From: Trichomonas tenax
Taxonomy: Eukaryota > Parabasalia > Trichomonadida > Trichomonadidae
DNA length: 64,000 bases
Reading direction: 5' to 3'
NCBI GenBank assembly: GCA_023091735.1
Contig: JALKBU010000007.1
Span: 86,756 to 150,755, forward strand
Each line of letters begins with the position of its first letter. The stretch's first letter is position 1. A model generated the notes under the pieces. It had not been told where the DNA came from. It did not search any database and was given only the letters and a program-made list of their open reading frames with translations. The translations under genes and the position numbers were made by a program. Shown here one piece after another: positions 37,936 to 48,137 of this stretch.

Positions 37936-38010
37936 TGATAATTGTAATTTATAAAATATATTTATAATAAGTTGTTTATTCTAAAGAATTCTATAACAAA
38001 CATCTTTTTT

Positions 38011-40563
38011 CTAAAAGCCGGAAATCTTGGCTATAATCCTTCCTACAGCCTCAGACATAGTACTGATGGCGTGGGTCATCTCTATTTTGTCCTTTGAAGA
38101 CATCATATCACCGTTCACTGAGTTGACCACATTCTCTATAATTTCTGTGTTCTCGTCTCTAAATGGAATTGCAGAAATGAACGCGTCTGCAACAAAATTG
38201 GTTCCTAGCTGGTCATTGGCGATTGCAAACAGTACATTGATCGCTTTGTCTCTGAGGTTGTGCGAAAAATTACCCAAAACGCCATCTCTTACAATCGCAA
38301 GTAATTGATGTGCGAATTCTTGCGAAGGTGCTTTCTGGACAACAGTTAAAACGAGATCTAAAGCTTCACCGACGACATACTCGAGCGGTGAAGATAGAGG
38401 AGTTAATAGAGTCAGAAGATTAATGTACTGGAAGAAACCGGACCATTGTGTTGAAAGAGCTTTGAGGAATACAATAGCTGTTCTTGTCAATTCAGGCAAT
38501 TGCTGGAACTCATTGAGAGAGTTGAGGAAGCCAATAGTCTGCTCTGTCTGCGCTGTTGGATGCTTCCATACGATACTCAACAGTTTCACGTGGGCTGGAA
38601 TTGGATTGACAGAAAGAACTTCTGAAATCCAGCGAGTGATCATTGTAACATCTTCGATCCAGTTGGACTTTAGAGTCAAAAATAATAAATAGCAAAGATG
38701 ACTTTGCACTTCATCATTAGGTGTCAGCCATAATCCGCTTACCGAGTCAGCTATTGCACCAAAAACTGAAGCGCAGAAGTCAGAAACAATCTTTGGAGGA
38801 GCAAAATATGTTTTATCTCCTGGAAGAGGCTCCATTGGAGATGGGAACATGATATTATTGGCGTAGCGTGTGAGTTCTTTGAGCTCACCAGGAGATCCCT
38901 CGCCAACGATTGCGACAGCAGACGAAGAAACGCATTGAAGAAGAGCAGAAAAGAATTCATTTAACTGGTCTTCAGTGAAGCCTAATTGCATTGATAAGCA
39001 AAGAAGGCCGTTTATCAGAGGACCCGTGACTTGTGGCTGTACGTCTGGAAGCCAGCTTAAGATTGGATTAATAACGTCATCACGATTTTGTATGAATTGC
39101 TGTGCGAAATCATAAATCATGTGTTTGATTATTATTCCGTTCTCTAGTGTTGGTTCTTCTTGGAAATGCGTGTAAAGAACTTGAATATAATATTCAAACA
39201 TATTTTGTGTGCAAAATCCGCACTTGGAGATGAACTTGAGAATACAGAATGGTGGTGATCCGAGTTGTGGTAATAATGAAGCATAAGAAGGAGCAACTTG
39301 CATTATAATCTGTTTTGATGATGATGCTAAAGCGTAGAACACACCATCTGTTACCGATTCGAGTCTGTTCAGAAAATACTCGCGAAGACCCATGATTCCG
39401 TTCTCACTTGTTGCATTTGTTAATACAAAGAAACTATTAGCGAAATCTTCTGTAATTATTGTCTCTTTGTCTACACTGTCTGAATCTATGATCGCAATAA
39501 GTGTGTTTAAGAATGTGAATATCTCATTCCAATAATTATGATTTGCATTGTTGATAAAATTGTTGTATTTGTAAGCTCCATAATCAACGAGAATGAAAAA
39601 CTCTTCAGGATCTTGAACCATAATCTGGAGAAGTTCATTATACTTCGCAAAAACAAATGTTAAAAATTCTTGATTGAAACTTTCATCAAAAATGTCTGAA
39701 TCTATCAGTTCAGACCATATAGCTGATGCAAGTGAAAATTCTACATCACTTATCGACTCTTGACTAACCAATCTGTCAGATATCGTGATCATAACCTGAA
39801 TGACCATGCAAATGAACTCAATGTCCTGCTCATCGAGATTCAATGGGTCTGGTTTGAGCAAACTTTCGTAAAAATGAGTGATTGCCGGATAGCAATCAGG
39901 AATATCAATTGATTGTTGAATTTTCTGCAATAGTGGGAATAGATCACTCAACGAGTCTGCACAGTACATGTTGAAGTAGTTAGTCAAAAGATTGAAAAAA
40001 TTAGGTGTGATATCACAAGACGTGAGAATTTGTATTATCGTCTCGTGACACGACGCCAATTGTTCGTCTGTCTCGGCGTTATTCGGGTGCTTGATTTCTA
40101 GGAAGCTATTGAATATAATTGCCAATTGATTCGCATTAAATTGTGAAATTGCCGAAAGTGAAGGTGGAAACAGTATAAATATTGTCGCTATAATAGTGCA
40201 AGCGCTAATTATCGTTTTTTCGTCGTTCGCTGGATTTCCAAGAAGATTTACCATAATATTGAAAATTTGCTGGTATTCTTCCTCTCCTAACTGGTGCTGT
40301 AGATTGAGGATCTGAAAGTCGATTGTTCTTATGGCGATGAATCTCATGTTTGTGTTCTGTGTCGAAGTTGTGATTTGAATCGCGAGAGGCAAAGCCCCTT
40401 CAGACTTCTTCCAGCCACTTATGTACTCCTCGACCTGCGATCTCTGCTCTGGCGGAGTCAGAGGGTCCATAAAAGTGGCCAGTGCCTCTTCAAGACTTTG
40501 TTGTGTGTAGTTAATGTTGAAAAATGAATTTTTTATTATTTTGTGTTTTGTCGGGATCTGCAT
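38011..40563 (-). CDS. Importin-beta-like karyopherin (importin 13/transportin 3-like)
   Basis: 850 residues from the ATG at 40563 (two codons after a TTG that extends the frame). The N-terminal ~100 residues fit an importin-beta N-terminal domain: LEEALATFMDPLTPPEQRSQ, VEEYISGWKKSEGALPLAIQ, MRFIAIRTIDFQI. The remainder is all-helical with the irregular repeat pattern of HEAT repeats, up to a C-terminus EAVGRIIAKISGF. Such proteins bind Ran-GTP and carry cargo through nuclear pores. The overall look (short CWK-type repeats of Ser/Pro-containing loops, length near 900) is nearer to importin 13/transportin 3/exportin than to importin-beta 1, but subtype is uncertain. Confidence 0.75.
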   Translation of the reverse strand: MQIPTKHKIIKNSFFNINYTQQSLEEALATFMDPLTPPEQRSQVEEYISGWKKSEGALPLAIQITTSTQNTNMRFIAIRTIDFQILNLQHQLGEEEYQQIFNIMVNLLGNPANDEKTIISACTIIATIFILFPPSLSAISQFNANQLAIIFNSFLEIKHPNNAETDEQLASCHETIIQILTSCDITPNFFNLLTNYFNMYCADSLSDLFPLLQKIQQSIDIPDCYPAITHFYESLLKPDPLNLDEQDIEFICMVIQVMITISDRLVSQESISDVEFSLASAIWSELIDSDIFDESFNQEFLTFVFAKYNELLQIMVQDPEEFFILVDYGAYKYNNFINNANHNYWNEIFTFLNTLIAIIDSDSVDKETIITEDFANSFFVLTNATSENGIMGLREYFLNRLESVTDGVFYALASSSKQIIMQVAPSYASLLPQLGSPPFCILKFISKCGFCTQNMFEYYIQVLYTHFQEEPTLENGIIIKHMIYDFAQQFIQNRDDVINPILSWLPDVQPQVTGPLINGLLCLSMQLGFTEDQLNEFFSALLQCVSSSAVAIVGEGSPGELKELTRYANNIMFPSPMEPLPGDKTYFAPPKIVSDFCASVFGAIADSVSGLWLTPNDEVQSHLCYLLFLTLKSNWIEDVTMITRWISEVLSVNPIPAHVKLLSIVWKHPTAQTEQTIGFLNSLNEFQQLPELTRTAIVFLKALSTQWSGFFQYINLLTLLTPLSSPLEYVVGEALDLVLTVVQKAPSQEFAHQLLAIVRDGVLGNFSHNLRDKAINVLFAIANDQLGTNFVADAFISAIPFRDENTEIIENVVNSVNGDMMSSKDKIEMTHAISTMSEAVGRIIAKISGF

Positions 40564-41036
40564 CAGCAATTAAATGCATTTTTGCAAAAAATTATAAATT
40601 ATCCGTAAATAAATGTGACAAAAATTGAGAAGGGAGATGAAATCTTCTGTCATGTAAAATCTTATTTTTGTTATGTAAATTGAATTTTGTTATTTAAATC
40701 TAAGTAATGAGCAAAATTTGAAATGATTCCTCAAGAAACGGGTGATAAGTTTGGATCTTGTTGAGCACTCGTCGATTGAGCAAGAGACCTCGGGTTCTTG
40801 AGGAATCATCTGATTTTTATAAATCTGAGTGATGCAAAAAAATATCAAATTCCATGTTTGTGATACAAACTGCCATGTGACAACAATGTTGTTGTGGAGG
40901 AATCTGGGGTCTCTGATAAGCTTAATTTGGCTGTCCAGGTGGCGAAGAATGCCCAGAGGAGGCTGCTGAGGATTCTATGGGTATAGTGTTGATTAAAGTC
41001 TACAATTCTTTTGTATGCTTTTGATGATGTATTAAT
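40564..41036. promoter_or_regulatory. Upstream region of the karyopherin gene with ATGTAAA motifs
   Basis: Directly upstream of the minus-strand karyopherin start, TCTGTCATGTAAAATC (40647-40662), TTTGTTATGTAAATTG (40668-40683) and TTTGTTATTTAAATC (near 40687) follow one another at about 20-bp spacing, like the array at 29223. They are 85-140 bp from the ATG. The rest of the interval to 41036 is AT-rich with no gene recognised. Confidence 0.45.
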
Positions 41037-41310
41037 TTAATTGAGCATAAAGCATTGTGTGACATCTATGTTTGATGATACATTATAGTATCTAATACAC
41101 AGCATTTTTTGAATTTTCAAATTCTCATAAAGTTTAATATTATCACAAAACTCATTGCTACTTTCTTTGTATCCATACTGTGCACTGCTGAAATAGGTGT
41201 GTCTCCTATAAACACACATTTCGATGATCTATCAAAATTATAATGAATATTTGATAATAAATAGAAATATGTTAGGCTCAGTTTATGTATGGCGCATTGT
41301 ATCATCACAG
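41037..41310 (-). pseudogene. Possible ankyrin-repeat relic
   Basis: Two overlapping minus-strand frames (41310-41117 and 41219-41037) contain short pieces such as FIGDTPISAVHSMDTKKVA that could be the TPL-like start of a degenerate ankyrin repeat. Neither has an ATG-initiated gene structure that I trust. Low confidence. Confidence 0.25.
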
Positions 41311-41363
41311 TATGTTTATATTTTATTAAAGTACATATAAAATTTGCTGTATTAAAAATAAAA

Positions 41364-41804
41364 TTAGCGAGGAGGGATAAGAGACTGGCAAAACTCTGCA
41401 GGCCTATTATTGATATGGTCTTCGAGTCTGTTTTGTATCTGAATTAGTTCTTGAATCCATCTTTCATCTTCTGACATGTTTTTGTATGGTTCCTGGCTTT
41501 TGATGTAAATTAGGATTTCTTCTGCCATCATGTAAATGACTGTTCCCGGTCCGTGAAAGATTTTTGCATTTTCGAAAACAGATTTCAAGTCAAATAAGAA
41601 TTTTTCGAGATTTTCATAGTTTCCGGCCCAAAGTTCTGACTTTACTTTGTTTAAATCTATTGGATTTTCGACTTTTTCTTTGTATTCTTTGTATAAGTCT
41701 TGATTTGGGTCCAATCCAGCACGGAATGGCACTGTGAGATTCCACTTGTAAAGGTGATTCATCAGTTTGATGCACCATTCGCGCTGATTTTCTGTAATTA
41801 ACAT
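41364..41804 (-). CDS. Bromodomain protein
   Basis: 146 residues, almost entirely one bromodomain, which binds acetyl-lysine on histones. Helix Z and ZA loop: REWCIKLMNHLYKWNLTVPF with the VPF shelf, then PNQDLYKEYKEKVENPIDL (the P[ML]DL-like element), SELWAGNYENLEKFLFDLK, and VFENAKIFHGPGTVIYMMAE, where Asn of ENAKIFHG is the residue that normally anchors the acetyl group. The usual Tyr-Asn of the YNxxN element is replaced by NAKIFHG. A helical tail of about 25 residues follows. Very small bromodomain-only proteins are typical of reduced protist chromatin readers. The start is the first ATG. Confidence 0.88.
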   Translation of the reverse strand: MLITENQREWCIKLMNHLYKWNLTVPFRAGLDPNQDLYKEYKEKVENPIDLNKVKSELWAGNYENLEKFLFDLKSVFENAKIFHGPGTVIYMMAEEILIYIKSQEPYKNMSEDERWIQELIQIQNRLEDHINNRPAEFCQSLIPPR

Positions 41805-42719
41805 TTAAAAAAATTTTTCGCCGATAAAAAACCAAAAATTTTTCTTCGGCCATATTGCATGAGCCGTGAAAGCTTACAGAAGAGGATCCTGTAGATATGC
41901 ATGCCATTGCAATATAAAGAAGCTTGATATCTAGTCATCCTCAAGCAGAACAAACAGATTGTCTTAAAAAGATACAAAATATTATCGATTTATTTTAAAC
42001 TTGTTAAAATCTTCAAATAATGAACGCAGAGCCTCTAGATACAACGTAAAGCACTTCTGTTAACTCTTACAAAGTCTTAATTTTGGATCTTTTTTCGAAA
42101 ATTTATTTCTTTTCATTTGAATCACCGAAAGTGCCACTTTACTCGATGACCTATGGTACCTTACAGTATCCAAAGGTTGGCTAATGCCTTCTTTTAGAAT
42201 ATGATTTAAAATATTTGGTATTGCTTAAATACGTTGAATCTTTATTAAAACTATATCATTGCCTTGTCGTATTATGGACCATAAACAGCTTTGTCTCATT
42301 TTTTATATCGTTAACCAGATTATCTATTCTCTTCTCATCACTAAAACTTAAAATTCGACTCAAATTTCGAATCTACACGTTAACATCAGAATCCAACTTC
42401 AATACAAACTCTCATTTTGGGAATTTTGTACTTTTATAGCTAAATCGAAACACATCGATAAAAAAATAATCAATGATCTTTAAGCTACGATTGATTTTCA
42501 TTCAAGTTATATGCTGAGTGCAATACGTGTAAATGGAACATCAAGTCGCAAATTTTTACTTAATTTGATTTCCAAGCGTAAATATATTGGAAATGAATTG
42601 TTCCTTTCATGCACATCCGCATAAACTCACCATCGGATTATGATTACATGACTAATATTATCAATATTGCATATTATTACGTTGAAATCGTACGATTTTT
42701 CAAAAAGCAGTTCCAACAC
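41805..42719. other. Intergenic, no gene recognised
   Basis: AT-rich sequence. Short open frames exist but have no protein-like character. No repeat arrays noted. Confidence 0.5.
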
Positions 42720-43055
42720 AAATTGTGAACGAAGGACTTGTTTGCATCTGAAGAGGCTCTTCGTTTCATTCATTTATGATACTTTCTAACAAATTACTCG
42801 ATATCGCAAAAAATAATTCACATAAAAGGGAGGAGGTAACTTTTTTGAGCTCGCTTATTTGGAGTCCGGACCACAAAAAGTAAATGCAGCTCTCTAATGG
42901 CTAATCAAAATTTGTTCATAGTCTCATGAGCCTAAGCATGAGGATGTTGGCTATGGGAATGGAACCCTTCTGAGCCAATCCGAATTCTATCCATTAAATA
43001 CAAATCATGCGTTTGAAGATATTTTTATATCTACAATATCAAAAACAAAGAGATA
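42720..43055 (+). pseudogene. Decayed coding fragment, unknown family
   Basis: One plus-strand frame (42848-43055) reads FELAYLESGPQKVNAAL, then two stop codons, then SHEPKHEDVGYGNGTLL and further protein-like sequence before the final stop. Upstream (about 42737-42780) another frame reads DLFASEEALRFIHL. The codon pattern suggests an inactivated gene. I cannot identify it. Confidence 0.35.
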
Positions 43056-43206
43056 GTAAGGATTTTCAATTAAATATCAAAAACATCGCTCAAAGAGATG
43101 CAGATAAAATGTGATATGAAGCCATAAAATGTTTATTTTGATCTAAAATTTTCTCCGAACAAAAATAATTGAGAAAAACATTCAATTCCCGATCACCAAA
43201 ATTCCG

Positions 43207-44934
43207 ATGGAATCTCAACAACTGCAGCAAATGATACAGTTTGAGGACCACCCTTCGATACATGCGACAGACCCCAACGAGACAGTGCCATCAAAGTTCT
43301 GCAGGACCGCATTTCGAAATGGATTCTTCCCAAAAACAACAGATCCCTACTCTTTGAATGAAATGGCCGCTTTTATGCACTTCAGGCCATTCTCTCCTAA
43401 TGCTGATATCCCGAAAATCGATTGTAAAAAGGGTGATTTGCCAAGATGTTCTCATTGCAAGGCTTATTTGTCTCCATTTGTCACAATTACGCACGACAAG
43501 CAAGCGTGGAGATGTCCTTTCTGTCATAGAATTAATTCTATCATTCATTTCACTTCTGCCTTCGATATGACGACAAAAACAGACAGACCTGAGCTCCATT
43601 CTTTGGTATATGATATAATTCCACCAAGAGAATACTATGCCCTCACTTCACAGCACAGATCTTACATCTTCATTATTGACGAAAATGTTCTTCTTGAGGA
43701 TACATTTGAGCAAACATACACTCTCATTGAGTCAGCAAAGCACTTTGTGAAGCCAACAGACTCAATTTCGATCATCACTTATGGAGGTTCAACGACAATT
43801 TTCAATTTGCAGAATTCTTCTTCGGCATCATATCCTGAGTTCGATCTAGAGATCGCAAAACTGCCTGCTCACTCTAAAATCGAGGATAATTTTGAGTCAA
43901 TTCTTGCTTTTGTTCGATCATCGAAACAACATCATCCAAAAATTGCTTCAAATCTCGAAAACGCGATACTTTGGGCATGCGAGATGATGCAGAAATTTGG
44001 TGGAAGAGCTATTTTACTGACATCAGGAGGAAATGTTACAAATTTCGAAACTATTGTTGATAAGATGAAAAAGACGATGATGTCACTCAATATTTTGTCT
44101 ATAGACGAAGCACCAGAACTTGAGAAGTTATCTCTGCAAACGGGCGGTCAATTCTCACGCTATTCTAACTTAGCATTCATTCAGTCGATGTTTGATCTTC
44201 CTACAGCTTGGGACGCATCATCTTTCTTAAGACTGCCGAGTGATGTGGCCACAGTCATATCTGTTATGGGAAGCTGCTATGTCACTGAGACAGGCGTCGT
44301 TCTACATCCAGTTATCGATCAAACAACATCAATTACGTATTCGCTATCAGTTACATCGAAAGAAGCAACTGAATTACCATTCCAACTCGCTTTCAGGTTC
44401 ACTACAGATGACGGACAGAGGTTCGTGCGTGTTGTCAATGGAAAGTTTGGACTCACAGACTTCGTTCAGCCATGTTTGGATGAACCTTCGATTGCTTTGT
44501 TCTTCTTGAGAAGATTCTCGAATGAATCAAATGACTATTTCCTGCAACAGAGAGCGAAGTTCATTAGCAAACATATACAGCAGGGATCTATCATTCCAAG
44601 GTGTCTTTATTCTATGAAGGAACTCAAGAACATCAAATCATTGATCGCTTCATCTTCTGTCGAAAGATTCGCTTATTCAGTGCTTCCATTGAAGCTCAAA
44701 TTAGGAGACGAAGCCTGCACAGCTCTTTGGGCCCATAACAGAATAATCATCAGTCCGCAGCCAAGCGATGAATTAATGAATAATATTCTTCCTCTCACAA
44801 TCAATCTTGGAACAAGTTGGCTTCCTTTAGATTGGAGCCAAACAGAGTACAATATCAAAACTTTAGAAGATGTCAATCAGGCTGCTGAAGAATGGTTCGT
44901 GCAGTTTATCAATAGCAACGCGTTTGTAATATAA
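43207..44934 (+). CDS. Sec23/Sec24-like COPII coat protein
   Basis: 575 residues. By family, Sec23/Sec24 form the inner COPII coat at ER exit sites and select cargo. The zinc-finger domain is clear (CSHCKAYLSPFVTITHDK, CPFCHRIN; C-x2-C-x17-C-x2-C at about 80-105). A von Willebrand-type trunk follows (YIFIIDENVLLEDTFEQTY, ~155), with ILLTSGGNVTNF and RLPSDVATVISVMGS introducing the beta-sandwich, and a helical region to ~520. The typical C-terminal gelsolin-like domain is reduced: the protein ends at 575, compared with about 750 or more in other lineages. Whether it is Sec23 or Sec24 cannot be settled by eye; the N-terminal Cys finger spacing fits either. Confidence 0.85.
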   Translation: MESQQLQQMIQFEDHPSIHATDPNETVPSKFCRTAFRNGFFPKTTDPYSLNEMAAFMHFRPFSPNADIPKIDCKKGDLPRCSHCKAYLSPFVTITHDKQAWRCPFCHRINSIIHFTSAFDMTTKTDRPELHSLVYDIIPPREYYALTSQHRSYIFIIDENVLLEDTFEQTYTLIESAKHFVKPTDSISIITYGGSTTIFNLQNSSSASYPEFDLEIAKLPAHSKIEDNFESILAFVRSSKQHHPKIASNLENAILWACEMMQKFGGRAILLTSGGNVTNFETIVDKMKKTMMSLNILSIDEAPELEKLSLQTGGQFSRYSNLAFIQSMFDLPTAWDASSFLRLPSDVATVISVMGSCYVTETGVVLHPVIDQTTSITYSLSVTSKEATELPFQLAFRFTTDDGQRFVRVVNGKFGLTDFVQPCLDEPSIALFFLRRFSNESNDYFLQQRAKFISKHIQQGSIIPRCLYSMKELKNIKSLIASSSVERFAYSVLPLKLKLGDEACTALWAHNRIIISPQPSDELMNNILPLTINLGTSWLPLDWSQTEYNIKTLEDVNQAAEEWFVQFINSNAFVI

Positions 44935-45403
44935 TTTGTTTTATTAAATGTTATCTGTCCCTAATATTTTGATATTTTTGTATTTTATCAAATCTAACAG
45001 ACAAAACTCATTGCATCCATTTTCTATTACGATCTATAGTTATTTTATTTCTTTCTCGGTTTCGGAAAAGTAATTTTTGCATTGGTTTTCTTAAGTTTCT
45101 GCATTTCATCAAAACGAAGAAATTATTTTTTTAAAATAAAAATGGCATTTTTCACCACGATTTTTGAAAGATTGAGCAAAAATCAATATGCAAAAAAACA
45201 CTAAAATAGCTATAGATTATAATAAATTGAGCTGAGGCTTAGATTATGGTTTTTAACAGAAATCAAATTTGCATTTCTAAATATTTTATTAAGGAATGTT
45301 AGTAGTTTAAGAGTAGGGTCACTTGTAGAAAGAGAATAAGATGATTTGCTCATAATAAAAACCTTTTAGATGTCATTTTTGAAACATGGGAGAGTAATTT
45401 TAT
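44935..45403. other. Convergent intergenic region
   Basis: 3' regions of the COPII gene and the phosphohexomutase gene. AT-rich, no gene or structured repeat recognised. Confidence 0.55.
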
Positions 45404-47191
45404 TTAGTCTGTGTGCTTAAGGTTGTACTTCTCGCGGAGGAGGAGGTCATCCTGGATAGCCTTGAGAACGTTGTTAAGCTCGTTTGTAGCCTTCTCGAGG
45501 TTCTCAGCGCCGAGCTCGATGTACCATTTGATCTTTGGCTCAGTGCCTGATGTACGGATTGTAGCTGTTGTGTCGTTGTCGAGGTAGAATGTGATCATTT
45601 GGCCAGACTGCTTTGGAAGAACTGGGACGTGGTCTGGTGTGCGTGAGTCGTATCCGAGTGTCATATCACGAACACCTGTGACGTTGAACTGACCAACCTT
45701 CTGGACGTGCTTGCCGCCTGGGCCGGATGTTCTCATGTGGACGAAGACAGCCTTGATTACTTCTGGGTCGTGGCACATGAAGTAGGAGTTGTTGAAGAGG
45801 TAGTAGCCGTACTTAGCGTAGATTTCATCGAGCTTGTCTGTGAGAGACTTCTTCTCTGTTCTCATGAGGTAGTGAGCCATTTCGAGAACGACGGCTGTTG
45901 TGGAGATAGCATCCTTATCTGGCGTGATGTGTGGAACCATCTCGAAGCCGATAGCCTCTTCGAAGGCAAGGAGTGGTGTAACACCCTCATCAACGGCCTT
46001 GAGAGCAGCGTTGCCGAGCCACTTGAAGCCTGTGAGTGTTTCCTCGTACTGGAAGCCCTCGACTTCAGCGATTCTCTGCTGCATCTTTGTGGAAACTGTG
46101 GATGACATGAATTTGGCCTTGGAGCGGTCACCCTTGAAGTGCTGGATCCACCACCATGTGAGGAGAGTGCCTGTGTGGTTGCCGTGGAGGATGCGGAACT
46201 GGCCATCCTTCTGGCGGACAGCGATACCCACACGGTCAGCATCTGGATCCTGGCAGATGATGAGGTCAGCGCCCATCAAGTTAGCACGAGCGATAGCATG
46301 GCGGAAGACTGGCTCGCCCTCCTCTGGGTTCGGGAAGGCAGCTGTTGGGAAGTCGCCGTTACCCTCGCATTGCTCTGGGACTGGGATTGGGAGTGGAAGG
46401 TTGAATGTGTGGCAAGCCCAGAGTGTTGGCTTGTGGCCGACACCGTGCATGGCAGAGTAGACAACACGAAGGCCAGATGGCTTGGAGTTGTCCTCATAGT
46501 GGAAGCAGAGCTTCTCGCAGATCATCTTGCTGTAAGCAGCGCGGACGTCATCGAGTGGGTCGATGCAAAGGTCTGATGTAGCGAAGAGTGAAGCATTGAA
46601 GCCCTCCCATTTGATGAGGTTCTTCTGGATAGCCTCGGAGATGCCTGCGTCGTGTGGCTCGATGATTTGAGCACCGTTCTCCCAGTAGACCTTGTAGCCG
46701 TTGTCTGTGGCTGGGTTGTGGGAAGCTGTGACCATGACACCACCAGCTGCGTTAAGGTGGCGGATAGCGAAGGCGACGTATGGTGTTGGGATGATTGTAG
46801 AGAAGAGGTAGACCTTGATTCCCTTCATGAGGAAGACGTTGGCTGTGATTTCAGCGTACTCACGAGAGTACTTACGAGCATCGTAGCCGATGACGATACC
46901 ACGCTTCTTCATTGTCTCGATACCGAGTGTATCAATGGAGTAAGCGCAGTAGCCCTGAGCTGTCTGGAGAACAAGACCTGGGTTGATCTGTGTGTAGCCA
47001 GCGCCTGTGCGGCCACGGATACCAGCTGTGCCGAATGCAAGACGGCCACCGAAGAACTTCTTGAGCTCGGCTTCGTTGTCAAGGATAGCCTTGATTTGCT
47101 CAATGTACTCTGGGATGCTTTCGCATGTAAGATATTCCTCTGCAGCTTTACGAAGAGCAGACATCTTAAAAAATGAGCTCAAAAATTTCAT
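45404..47191 (-). CDS. Phosphoglucomutase/phosphomannomutase family (phosphohexomutase)
   Basis: 595 residues. It interconverts hexose 1- and 6-phosphates (glucose or possibly mannose or pentose) in cytosolic carbohydrate metabolism. Signature elements in order: FGTAGIRG (~53), phosphoserine loop VMVTASHNPATDNGYKVYW with Ser147, magnesium loop ICQDPDADRVGIAV (~305), sugar-binding ALLAFEEAIGFE (~400), and phosphate-binding IRTSGTEPKIKWYIE (~560). Layout resembles the PGM2 subgroup. A second Met at residue 10 (MSALRKAAEEY, at 47164) is a plausible alternative start, and the nine-residue extension is not family-conserved. Codon usage is strongly biased and more GC-rich than its neighbours, the pattern of a highly expressed gene, and it leaves several long open frames on the opposite strand that are not genes. 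Confidence 0.95.
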   Translation of the reverse strand: MKFLSSFFKMSALRKAAEEYLTCESIPEYIEQIKAILDNEAELKKFFGGRLAFGTAGIRGRTGAGYTQINPGLVLQTAQGYCAYSIDTLGIETMKKRGIVIGYDARKYSREYAEITANVFLMKGIKVYLFSTIIPTPYVAFAIRHLNAAGGVMVTASHNPATDNGYKVYWENGAQIIEPHDAGISEAIQKNLIKWEGFNASLFATSDLCIDPLDDVRAAYSKMICEKLCFHYEDNSKPSGLRVVYSAMHGVGHKPTLWACHTFNLPLPIPVPEQCEGNGDFPTAAFPNPEEGEPVFRHAIARANLMGADLIICQDPDADRVGIAVRQKDGQFRILHGNHTGTLLTWWWIQHFKGDRSKAKFMSSTVSTKMQQRIAEVEGFQYEETLTGFKWLGNAALKAVDEGVTPLLAFEEAIGFEMVPHITPDKDAISTTAVVLEMAHYLMRTEKKSLTDKLDEIYAKYGYYLFNNSYFMCHDPEVIKAVFVHMRTSGPGGKHVQKVGQFNVTGVRDMTLGYDSRTPDHVPVLPKQSGQMITFYLDNDTTATIRTSGTEPKIKWYIELGAENLEKATNELNNVLKAIQDDLLLREKYNLKHTD

Positions 47192-48137
47192 AAATTTTTT
47201 TCAATAGGCGACCATTTACATCTCAAAAATAGTCAGAAGGTGATAAACCCCCGTCATTTTTTCTATAAAGGAGTGGCTAATTATCCCTTTTCCTTATAAT
47301 TCCCATATATTTACCATGCTATACCTATATTTCTCACTAAATAATTAATATCCAAAATAAATCAAAATATCCCTGTTTTATATGAAGTATAGTGGAATTA
47401 TCGCAAGACAGGAATTTTTCATTTTTGAATTAAAAAAATTGAAAAGAAGTCATGGGTGTGTGTAGTTTTTTTAATGCTTGGATTTGATGATTGAGTGTTT
47501 TTAGAACAACTTCAGTTTTGTATGTTTTACATGATCACTTCATCTTGCTGCGTTTTACTCACCTGGAACTGAATAAAGCACAATAAAACGCGCTCATATT
47601 TTTATTTTCTAGGCGCATGTTATGGTGTTGTTAAACTAGGGGCTCTAAAACGCGATTTTTTTGTATTACAAATTTTATATTTAATGATCATATTTTAATG
47701 TGTTTATATCAATTTTATTTTTTAATCATTTTAAAGACTCTAAGCATTATCATTATTAAAAATGGGCCTTGGAGATGGTGGCATTATAGATAATTTTGGA
47801 TTTGGTTGTTAATGAAAAAATAAAAATGAAGAGTGGTCTCTTCAGCGCCTTTGGAATCAATTCCTTGTTGTTTTGTATTGCTAGGATTTGCTTTAGAAAC
47901 TCAATAAAAACATATGCAAATGTCGAAAAAAAAATAAACAAAGTCTACCGCTGTTTGGTCTTACGAACAACCTCAACAGGCATATCCCTATATAGTGCTC
48001 CGCATATTTTTACTATAAAAGAGGATATTTGATTTTTTATAGTTTAACTTTCAAATTTGGCTGAAGTTTACTTATCAACCAGTTAGCATAGCTCATGGTT
48101 AATATATCTACATAGTTTTACTAAAAGCGAGGGTGTG
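47192..48137. other. Intergenic, no gene recognised
   Basis: AT-rich sequence with short open frames that lack protein-like composition. No motif array seen. Confidence 0.5.

Noticed and set aside
45707..47207. Long plus-strand open frames (up to 186 codons) antisense to the phosphohexomutase
   Set aside because: They lie entirely inside a well-identified gene with biased codons; their Ser/Trp-rich compositions are typical shadows.
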